A stretch of DNA of 19,931 nt. It comes from UBA8199 sp035358715 (lineage in GTDB: Bacteria > Verrucomicrobiota > Verrucomicrobiia > Limisphaerales > UBA8199). Where the stretch lies: positions 1 through 19,931 of the forward strand of contig DAOPPX010000095.1 of NCBI GenBank assembly GCA_035358715.1. Direction: 5' to 3'. The notes under the pieces are model-generated. The model worked only from the letters and a program-made list of their open reading frames with translations, was not told the origin of the DNA and ran no database searches. The position numbers were made by a program, and so were the translations under genes. Positions 14,454 to 19,931 of the stretch are shown one piece after another. Position 1 is the stretch's first letter. Each line of letters opens with the position of its first letter.

Positions 14454-15431
14454 ATGCGCACCTGCACGCTCGGCATCCTGAGCGATATCCATTATACCAG
14501 CGCCGCCGAACAGGCGCGCGGCAATGACTATGAGCTGCGCGATATTGCCAACCCGCTGGTTCGCGCTTTTGCGGCTGCTTTCCGGCGCTTCGTCTGGTGG
14601 CGGGAACCGTTGACCAGGAATTGCCTGCTTGATCAGTTCCTCCAACAAGCCAACGCCTTCGACTATGTGATCGCCAACGGGGACTATTCCTGCGATTCCG
14701 CGTTTCTGGGCCTGAGCGACGATGCTGCCTGCCAGAGCGCGCGGGAATGTCTCGACAAACTCCGGCGGCGGTTTGGGGATCGGCTGCGCGCAAATTATGG
14801 CGACCACGAACTGGGCAAGCTCCCGATGTTCAGCGCGCGCGGCGGCCTGCGGCTGGCCAGTTGGCAGCGCGCGCGGACCGACCTGGGCCTGCCGCCTTTG
14901 TGGCGAACCGAGATTGGCCGGTATGTGTTGCTCGGGTTCGTGTCCTCGCTGGTGGCGCTGCCGGTGTTTGCCGGGGAGACGCTGCCTTCCGAACGGTCTG
15001 AGTGGGAGCGCCTGCGGGCGGAGCACCTGGCGGAAGTAACCGCCGCGTTCACGGCGCTGCGGCCGGACCAGAGGCTGCTGCTGTTCTGCCACGATCCGAC
15101 CGCCCTGCCGTTTCTATGGCGCGAGGAAGTCATCCGGGGCAAGCTGCCGCAAATCGAGCAGACGATTATCGGCCATCTGCATTCAAATATCGTGCTGTGG
15201 AAGAGCCGTCTGCTGGCAGGGATGCCGCCCATTCGCTTCCTTGGCCACGCGGTTCAACGCATGAGCATCGCGTTGAACCAGGCCCGCTATTGGCGCCCCT
15301 TCCGCGTGCGCCTCTGCCCCGCGCTGGCCGGCATCGAGCTGTTGAAGGATGGGGGGTATTGCACCGTTGAACTTGATCCGGACGCGCAGCGCCCAATCCA
15401 CTTCCGGTTCCATCGGCTGCGACGGCCATAA
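14454..15431 (+). CDS. metallophosphoesterase
   Basis: A 325-residue calcineurin-like phosphoesterase. Metal-binding blocks are present in order: SDIH (D11, H13), NGDY (D77), YGDHE (116-119), CHD (H213) and GHLH (H241, H243). They should hold a dinuclear metal centre that hydrolyses a phosphomono- or diester. The third block normally reads GNH[DE]; here the Asn is Asp117, which is unusual at the residue that bridges metal and phosphate. There is no signal peptide when started at ATG 14454. A TTG at 14367 would add 29 residues of poor quality, so I reject it. The substrate is unknown. A basic, aromatic stretch near 40-50 could be membrane-associating. It follows the sensorless kinase gene and is convergent with lptD, with 124 bases and no clear terminator between them. 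Confidence 0.85.
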   Translation: MRTCTLGILSDIHYTSAAEQARGNDYELRDIANPLVRAFAAAFRRFVWWREPLTRNCLLDQFLQQANAFDYVIANGDYSCDSAFLGLSDDAACQSARECLDKLRRRFGDRLRANYGDHELGKLPMFSARGGLRLASWQRARTDLGLPPLWRTEIGRYVLLGFVSSLVALPVFAGETLPSERSEWERLRAEHLAEVTAAFTALRPDQRLLLFCHDPTALPFLWREEVIRGKLPQIEQTIIGHLHSNIVLWKSRLLAGMPPIRFLGHAVQRMSIALNQARYWRPFRVRLCPALAGIELLKDGGYCTVELDPDAQRPIHFRFHRLRRP

Positions 15432-15555
15432 GCGAGGATGCGGTGTGAAAAGCAGGTCCAGGAGCGCGGGGCGGAATATGGGCGGAACGCGACCGGAATG
15501 CAAGCGGGCGCCATGGCGCGGTGTGCCGGAGTCGAACAGCGGCCAAGGGCGGGAG

Positions 15556-17748
15556 TTAGAAGAAGGGCTGGTCGGGCCGGGAATCGCGGTTGGAGCCCGG
15601 GAAGGCCTTTAGCCAGAATGAAAAGGCGACGGTGACGTCCTGGGGGCGGTCCTTGCTGTTGCGCACCTTGAGAGTGATGGCGGCAGTCCAGCTTCGCAGG
15701 TCGCGAAAGACCGTGTAGTCCTGTTCCTGCATGGTTCCAGTCCGGGCCTCGAACCAATGCACGGCCCGGAAGCCCCAGTTCTCGTCGAGCCGATAGAGGA
15801 GCGAACTGCTGAACAGGTTGTTGCCCGTCCCGTAAGCGGCGGGGTCAGGGCTTAGGTCGTCCCGCAGGTAGAGGTGGCCGAGGTGCCAACTCCAGCTCCG
15901 GTGAGGACGGAGGCCGAGCGTGGTCTGGGACAGCCGCACCTGGCCGTTATCAAGGCTGTAGCGGATCTCCGATCCAAGCGAAAGCCACGAGCGCGGACTC
16001 AGTGTGAGGTCGGAATAGAGGTCGGCAAACGCGCCCTGCCCGGAATCCCGTTGCAGGCGCCAGTCGGTGAAGAGATCCCAGTCAACGAGGTTAATGACCT
16101 TCCCGTCGCGCTTGGTCTGCAGTTTGTTGTGCATGCCCAGGCGCATGACATGCTGGCTGTCAATGGAATCAATGGCGTTGTAGTCGGGGAATTCAATCGG
16201 GAGCGGACGCAAGCTGGGCAGGTCGTAGTCAAACTGAGGCAGGTCCTCGATGCCGCGATAATTGGGCCGGGGAACATAGGCGTAGTTGACCGAAGGCCGC
16301 AGGATATGCCGCAGGCCATCCACCTCGAAGAGGTCGCTGTGTGCGTCCGGCCAAAGGCGGGAGGCTTTGAAGGAGAGCTCGGCGCCGGTGTTGAACACGC
16401 CGCGGTAGAGTTCGTCGGTCGTCGCACCCCGGCCGTCGGCTTTGCTGTAGTAGGTAAGCCGGCCGCCCGCGCGGGGGGTGACATTGAGCCAGCCGAAGAA
16501 CGTGTGCGGCAGGAGCAGTTGATGGTAGGTGTCGGCACGGGCCGCGGCGAAGTCGGGGGTCGAAAAGAGCGAATTGGTTTCGACAAAGAGCCGGCGGTAG
16601 TAACCCGCCGAGCTCTCGCTCTCATAGTAGAGGGGGGAGTTGCCCAACTGCTGGCGATAGCCGGTAAGCCGCAGGTCGGGCAGGCGCTCGACGGTTTCGA
16701 GGAAGTCATTAACCCGGGGCTGGACGTAAGCGTCGAGGCTGAAGTTTCGCCACAACTTGTTGATCTCGACGAACGTGCTGGGCTGCGGATTCTGACGGTA
16801 CTCGCTCTCGAAGAACTCGCGGACGATGTTGGTATCGGTCTGGTAACGAACCAGGGCCTTGGCCGTCAGGTTGGTGACCGGGGCGGCCTGGTAGGAGAAA
16901 TAGACGCGCTGCCGGTCGTGCGGGCTGACATTCTTGGAGTCCCAGGCGCTGGGGTCTTCATCCCGCAGGTAGTAATACTTGAACGTCCCGTCGCCCCAGC
17001 GGCCCAGGTGATAATTCAAATCCGGCCCCAGCCCAACCCCCCGCCGCACCCGGTAATCCAGGTGAGCGACGCCGTCGAACTCATCGCCAAGGAAGAAGCT
17101 GTAGCTGCCAAGCAGGAATGGACCAAAGCTGCTTCGATACCCGGGCGTGAAAGTGAAGTGGTTGGCCCGGTGGGCCAGCTTGCGCGAGTAATAGGGAAAG
17201 TAGAAGACCGGCACCTTCGCCACGTAGAGAGTCGCACCGCTCGCCACGACCTTGTCCCCCGGTATGATCTTGAGGCGTTTGGCTCGAACCTTGACGGCAG
17301 GCTCGGCCACATCATCGGTGGTGACGACTCCGTTGGTGGCGATGTAGAGGCGGTTGGTGAGTTCGGCATGAAGCCCCTCGCCTGCGGCAAACACAGGCGC
17401 TTTGCCCGTGCGGAACTGCTCGGCCTTCAACTGGCGGGTCTTGAAGTTGTAGCGGATGTGCTCGCCGATCCACAATTGGTCTTCGTTCTGGAGCCGCACC
17501 TGGCCGTCGGCGGTGACTTCGCCCGATTGTTGATTCACGGTGACCTGGTCGGCGGTTAAGAAGGCGCTGCCATACCTGACCAGCACGCCGTTGGTCCCCA
17601 TGCCCAGGCCCGTTTGGAAGTCGAACTCGGCGTAGCCCTCATCCGTCAACGCTTCCATCTCCCAGGCAGGCTGGTGCTGTGCCCGGACCGGCGAGGCAAG
17701 GGCCAGCGCACACATGGCAAGCGCAAACATGAGCCACAGTCGTGTCAT
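15556..17748 (-). CDS. lptD: LPS assembly outer-membrane protein LptD (OstA/Imp)
   Basis: A 730-residue outer-membrane protein that inserts lipopolysaccharide into the outer leaflet. A signal peptide (about 1-23, ending SPVRA-Q) is followed by an OstA/LptA-like jellyroll (roughly 50-170; for example NQQSGEVTADGQVRLQN). A large barrel then begins after YVAKVPVFYFPYYS and ends in PDQPFF with C-terminal Phe. Length and domain order fit LptD. The mature protein contains no Cys, so the inter-domain disulfides essential in E. coli LptD cannot form. I start at ATG 17748 because it begins the signal peptide; the frame is open for another 350 codons upstream without one. A hairpin lies 27 bases upstream of the start. 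Presence of LptD implies an LPS-bearing diderm. It is divergent from a 72-aa gene. Confidence 0.9.
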   Translation of the reverse strand: MTRLWLMFALAMCALALASPVRAQHQPAWEMEALTDEGYAEFDFQTGLGMGTNGVLVRYGSAFLTADQVTVNQQSGEVTADGQVRLQNEDQLWIGEHIRYNFKTRQLKAEQFRTGKAPVFAAGEGLHAELTNRLYIATNGVVTTDDVAEPAVKVRAKRLKIIPGDKVVASGATLYVAKVPVFYFPYYSRKLAHRANHFTFTPGYRSSFGPFLLGSYSFFLGDEFDGVAHLDYRVRRGVGLGPDLNYHLGRWGDGTFKYYYLRDEDPSAWDSKNVSPHDRQRVYFSYQAAPVTNLTAKALVRYQTDTNIVREFFESEYRQNPQPSTFVEINKLWRNFSLDAYVQPRVNDFLETVERLPDLRLTGYRQQLGNSPLYYESESSAGYYRRLFVETNSLFSTPDFAAARADTYHQLLLPHTFFGWLNVTPRAGGRLTYYSKADGRGATTDELYRGVFNTGAELSFKASRLWPDAHSDLFEVDGLRHILRPSVNYAYVPRPNYRGIEDLPQFDYDLPSLRPLPIEFPDYNAIDSIDSQHVMRLGMHNKLQTKRDGKVINLVDWDLFTDWRLQRDSGQGAFADLYSDLTLSPRSWLSLGSEIRYSLDNGQVRLSQTTLGLRPHRSWSWHLGHLYLRDDLSPDPAAYGTGNNLFSSSLLYRLDENWGFRAVHWFEARTGTMQEQDYTVFRDLRSWTAAITLKVRNSKDRPQDVTVAFSFWLKAFPGSNRDSRPDQPFF

Positions 17749-17774
17749 TTGGTGTTGTGAGCTAAGCAGAACCC

Positions 17775-17802
17775 GCTGGAACTGCCAAGCGGCAATTCCA
17801 GC
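17775..17802. promoter_or_regulatory. hairpin in the lptD upstream region
   Basis: An inverted repeat pairs 17775-17786 with 17791-17802: 11 of 12 positions pair around a 4-base AAGC loop (outer GCTGGAA/TTCCAGC, inner TGCC/GGCA, one C-A mismatch). It ends 27 bases before the lptD start codon, so it is either an operator or a stem-loop in the 5' leader. It is also in the region upstream of the divergent 72-aa gene. Confidence 0.55.
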
Positions 17803-17877
17803 CCATTCTCCGCGGCAAATGCGAGGCGGGCGGTCTGCTGGCACGTGAACTGCGGTTACTCGGCGTTGAACAGGTGT

Positions 17878-18096
17878 ATGGCTGCCAAAGTCAATGTGCT
17901 GAAAATGCTCCAGGAAATCCGCGGCCGCGCCGCGATCTCCAACCGGCTCCCTGCCCCGCGATGCCCCGGGTTGTTGCTGATGCAACTCCGCGCTTTGGGG
18001 GCTCGCAGCCGGCTGCGCCCGCGGAAACTGAGCATCACGATTGATCCGCAGCAAAGCGCCAAGGCTCCTGATCCGGTCAGAATCCACCACATGTAG
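17878..18096 (+). CDS. small basic hypothetical protein, 72 aa
   Basis: A short gene encoding a basic protein: MAAKVNVLKMLQEIRG at the N-terminus, GLLLMQLRALGARSR in the middle, and RKLSITIDPQQS leading to a PVRIHHM end. The alternation of hydrophobic and basic residues and the well-defined ends look like a real small protein, and it resembles short uncharacterised Verrucomicrobiota proteins as I remember them. ATG 17878 is preceded by AGG four bases upstream; an in-frame ATG at 17845 would add eleven residues. There are no membrane segments or Cys clusters. It is divergent from lptD and upstream of the DUF1844 gene by 283 bases. The function is unknown, and a spurious frame remains possible. 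Confidence 0.5.
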   Translation: MAAKVNVLKMLQEIRGRAAISNRLPAPRCPGLLLMQLRALGARSRLRPRKLSITIDPQQSAKAPDPVRIHHM

Positions 18097-18379
18097 CCAA
18101 GTGCCGGTTTGGGCCCCAGGCATGGAACGGCCCTGCGGGGCGCGGATCGGCCTCCGGCCAGGCCGGGACGGTCTGCGGCGGGGACCAATCCAGAAAAGCC
18201 AGGGCGTCTCGGGACAATGCTTCGCTGGCATTGCCCCGAAATGAGGCAGTGTGAGCCAAAACCCCCGCCCCGCCCGGCGGCCATTGCCCGGCTTGCCCCG
18301 TTGCCGCCTCGAGATGTTGGCGCCGTGGCCGGTATTTTTTGCTGGCCGAAATGCCCACCGAACGCGAAGCTGATTCGGC

Positions 18380-18817
18380 ATGAATGACCCGCACGTTCCC
18401 GAGAATGCGTCCCCGGATGGGAATCCTGAGGACATGAGATCTGCGCTCTTTGCGCAGTTGGTTGTGCAACAGTCCAGCATGGCCATGATGCTGCTGGGGA
18501 AAACACCGCACCCCGCGTCCGGCCAGGTTGTTTGCGACCTCGAATCGGCCAAGCTCTTCATTGACCAGTTGGAAATGCTGGAGGTAAAGACAAAGGGCAA
18601 TCTCACCCCGGAGGAAGCCGCTATCTTGAAGCAGAGCCTGATGTCCTTGCGGATGGCATTTGTGGATTGTGTGAATTCGCCCCCAGCGTCGGCTCCGCCC
18701 AAGCCGGAACCCGCCACGCCCCCAGGCGAAGCTCCCGCGGCGGCTGAACCTGCCAAACCCGACGCAGCGCCGGTTGCCGGGGATGAATCCCGCAAGAAGT
18801 TCACCAAGAAGTACTAA
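18380..18817 (+). CDS. DUF1844 domain protein
   Basis: A 145-residue cytoplasmic protein whose middle (about 20-95) is a DUF1844 domain. It contains LFAQLVVQQSSMAMMLLGKTPHP, a DLESAKLFIDQLEMLEVKTKGNLTPEE stretch and LKQSLMSLRMAFVDC, mostly helical. Its role is not established in any organism I know of. The tail (about 98-135) is low-complexity Pro/Ala/Glu and ends in a basic KKFTKKY. The ATG start at 18380 has only a weak ribosome binding site. No partner gene adjoins it directly. The downstream small Cys/His gene has its own promoter, so this is probably transcribed separately. Confidence 0.9.
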   Translation: MNDPHVPENASPDGNPEDMRSALFAQLVVQQSSMAMMLLGKTPHPASGQVVCDLESAKLFIDQLEMLEVKTKGNLTPEEAAILKQSLMSLRMAFVDCVNSPPASAPPKPEPATPPGEAPAAAEPAKPDAAPVAGDESRKKFTKKY

Positions 18818-18880
18818 CGCGGCAGGCGGCGCCCCAATTCGTTCGTGGTAATCACTGCTTGTCCCGCTGCTTGCGCTGCT

Positions 18881-18906
18881 TTTCCCGCGTGACAAAGCGG
18901 GGGAAA
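18881..18906. promoter_or_regulatory. dyad abutting an extended -10 promoter
   Basis: TTTCCCGC (18881-18888) is mirrored by GCGGGGGAAA (18897-18906) with two extra G in the right arm. The dyad covers the -35 and spacer region of the promoter just to its right, as an operator would. Confidence 0.35.
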
Positions 18907-18915
18907 TGCTATAAT
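18907..18915 (+). promoter_or_regulatory. extended -10 promoter for the small Cys/His protein gene
   Basis: TG, one base, then a perfect TATAAT (18910-18915), in an otherwise GC-rich context, lies about 75 bases before the start codon at 18992. No good -35 is present at normal spacing, which an extended -10 does not require. Transcription would begin near 18922. Confidence 0.65.
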
Positions 18916-18925
18916 TAGGTGGGTA

Positions 18926-18951
18926 TCCGGGCCTCTTGAATCGGGCCCGGA
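18926..18951 (+). other. 5'-leader hairpin
   Basis: An 8-bp perfect stem TCCGGGCC (18926-18933) with GGCCCGGA (18944-18951) and a 10-base loop falls within the first bases of the predicted leader of the gene at 18992. It has no T-tract, so it is not a terminator. It may stabilise the mRNA or act in regulation. Confidence 0.5.
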
Positions 18952-18991
18952 CCACAACAGACATTGTTTGACCGGGCAGAAAGGGAACAGC

Positions 18992-19282
18992 ATGAGAAAA
19001 CGAATCGAGGATGAGTTTGCGAATCTGCCGATTTCGCGGCAGAGGAAGTATCAACTCCGGATGAAGCGCCAGGGGTGCTGTACCGAGTGCGGCGAGCCTG
19101 CGGTGCAAGGCTCCCGGTGTCTCAAGCACCTGGTAAAAGCGCGTGAACGCCAGCGCCAGAAGCGGGGTCTGAAGCGCCGCTACCGGGGCACCCTGAGCTA
19201 CCGGTTGGAGTCTGCCGCCCGCAAGAAGCGTTTGGCGGCATCCCGCCGTTCAGCTTCGGCGCCCGAGCGGCGCAGTCCGTAA
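18992..19282 (+). CDS. small Cys/His (zinc-binding-like) basic protein, 96 aa
   Basis: A 96-residue, very basic protein. A possible zinc site is formed by C30-x2-C33 (CTECGEPA) and C43-x2-H46 (SRCLKH), with an extra C29. It is followed by a long Arg/Lys-rich helix (about 48-85; KARERQRQKRGLKRR), suggesting nucleic-acid binding. It lacks the HNH catalytic residues that often accompany such a Cys pair. The ATG at 18992 is preceded by AAGGG, which decides the start over the upstream TTG at 18968. Its own promoter and leader hairpin lie just upstream. The function is unknown; a small regulator or ribosome/RNA-associated factor is a guess. Confidence 0.75.
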   Translation: MRKRIEDEFANLPISRQRKYQLRMKRQGCCTECGEPAVQGSRCLKHLVKARERQRQKRGLKRRYRGTLSYRLESAARKKRLAASRRSASAPERRSP

Positions 19283-19484
19283 CAACCGCACTGGCGCGCT
19301 GCCTCCGCCACCGAGATCGTCCAGGGTCCATGCGGCATTCGCCCCGGCGGGGAGGTGACGATTTCGCGCGCTGGCCGAGCGTGGGCACGCAGTGGAAAGA
19401 AAAGGAGCAATGGAGACCGGAATGCGCTTGCTATTGCCGTGCCAGGTCCGCAGACTGGCGCAATACTAAACCAAAGATAACTTT

Positions 19485-19718
19485 ATGGCTGACGTAGCAA
19501 ACAAATATCCTGAAAACGTTCCGGGCAAGTATTACGTTGATAACCAATGCATAGACTGCGATCTGTGCCGCGAGACTGCTCCTGACAACTTTATGCGCAA
19601 TGAGGAGGGCGGCTACTCGTACGTTTCAAAGCAGCCCGAATCACCCGAGGAAGAGACTCACTGCAAAGATGCGAAGGAGGGGTGTCCGGTAGAAGCGATC
19701 GGCGATAACGGGGCCTAG
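19485..19718 (+). CDS. 4Fe-4S ferredoxin
   Basis: A 77-residue acidic, soluble electron carrier. C22-x2-C25-x2-C28 (CIDCDLC) plus C67 followed by Pro (GCPVEAIG) provide the four ligands of one [4Fe-4S] cluster. A fifth Cys, C60, lies seven residues before C67 and could form a disulfide or be the remnant of a second site. The second CxxCxxCxxxCP set of 2[4Fe-4S] ferredoxins is absent, so this is a single-cluster type. The redox partner is not evident: no oxidoreductase is adjacent, and the gene is followed by its own terminator. No Shine-Dalgarno is visible before the ATG at 19485, in an A/T-rich leader. Confidence 0.92.
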   Translation: MADVANKYPENVPGKYYVDNQCIDCDLCRETAPDNFMRNEEGGYSYVSKQPESPEEETHCKDAKEGCPVEAIGDNGA

Positions 19719-19740
19719 TCTGTCTGATGTTTTCGCAACG

Positions 19741-19767
19741 CCCGCGGCAGCAAGCCGCGGGTTTTTT
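19741..19767 (+). terminator. Rho-independent terminator of the ferredoxin gene
   Basis: A perfect 8-bp GC stem (CCCGCGGC at 19741-19748 with GCCGCGGG at 19754-19761), a 5-base loop and six T residues (19762-19767) lie 22 bases after the ferredoxin stop codon. Confidence 0.95.
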
Positions 19768-19931
19768 GCTGATTTGCCACAGACAGGTTCTGCCAGGGGG
19801 AGGGCGGTGATGCACTCGGATCAATCGCCGGACCCGGGCTTGGATGTGCGGCTCTCGAATTCGGGCAGCCTGTTCTCGAGCGCATCTTGCCACTACCACC
19901 GGGTTTTAGGTGCTCCCCCAGAGTTCGTCCC

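Noticed and set aside
15874..17559. 561-codon plus-strand open frame over lptD
   Set aside because: Shadow frame of lptD; no recognisable motif and a biased Val/Gly/Glu composition.
18320..18345. T-tract after GC-rich bases (possible terminator)
   Set aside because: The stem preceding the T run is at most about 3 bp, too weak for an intrinsic terminator.
17749..18807. N-terminal extension of the lptD frame
   Set aside because: It is antisense to the DUF1844 gene and would bury the signal peptide that starts at 17748.
19810..19931. Plus-strand frame from an ATG with a purine-rich upstream stretch, open to the window end
   Set aside because: Only about 40 codons are visible, with no motif and unclear codon bias; it could be a gene start but cannot be supported.

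Overview
The window is a GC-rich bacterial chromosome segment with a diderm (two-membrane) gene complement. It carries an LptD-type LPS assembly protein, a FadL-type outer-membrane channel, NAD synthetase, a Gfo/Idh/MocA dehydrogenase and a DUF1844 protein. Several small proteins and an SGNH-like protein with an FGDG block resemble families I associate with Verrucomicrobiota (Limisphaerales/Pedosphaera-like soil lineages). That taxonomic guess comes from memory and gene style, not from a marker gene. No rRNA, tRNA, CRISPR array, transposase or phage gene was seen.

Layout. Bases 173-1363 hold an oxidoreductase that ends in a clean intrinsic terminator, followed by a small protein at 1584-1802. 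A class III aminotransferase (minus, 2065-3438) and nadE (plus, 3649-4560) are divergent. Bases 4790-10316 form a minus-strand directon, in transcription order: a DUF2156 protein, a SAM-dependent methyltransferase, a six-TM sensor histidine kinase, and a response regulator with a histidine-kinase-like C-terminus. Bases about 10317-10998 are gene-poor and carry a striking 41-bp inverted repeat built of 11-bp units. FadL (minus, 10999-12273) is divergent from a plus-strand series: an SGNH-fold protein lacking its catalytic residues, a sensorless histidine kinase, and a metallophosphoesterase. lptD (minus, 15556-17748) is divergent from a 72-aa protein, a DUF1844 protein, a small Cys/His protein behind an extended -10 promoter, and a 4Fe-4S ferredoxin with its own terminator.

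Main point. The methyltransferase, sensor kinase and regulator-kinase at 8956 to 4790 are tightly packed (8-bp overlap, then a 23-bp gap). They match, in domain content and in gene order, the phcB-phcS-phcR/Q quorum-sensing operon of Ralstonia, where PhcB makes a hydroxy-fatty-acid methyl ester sensed through PhcS and PhcR. If homology holds, this is a fatty-acid-methyl-ester type cell-cell signalling module outside the Proteobacteria. A FadL-type channel and a DUF2156 acyl/aminoacyl-transferase-like protein lie beside it. The signal, the output regulator and any functional link to the neighbours are inference.
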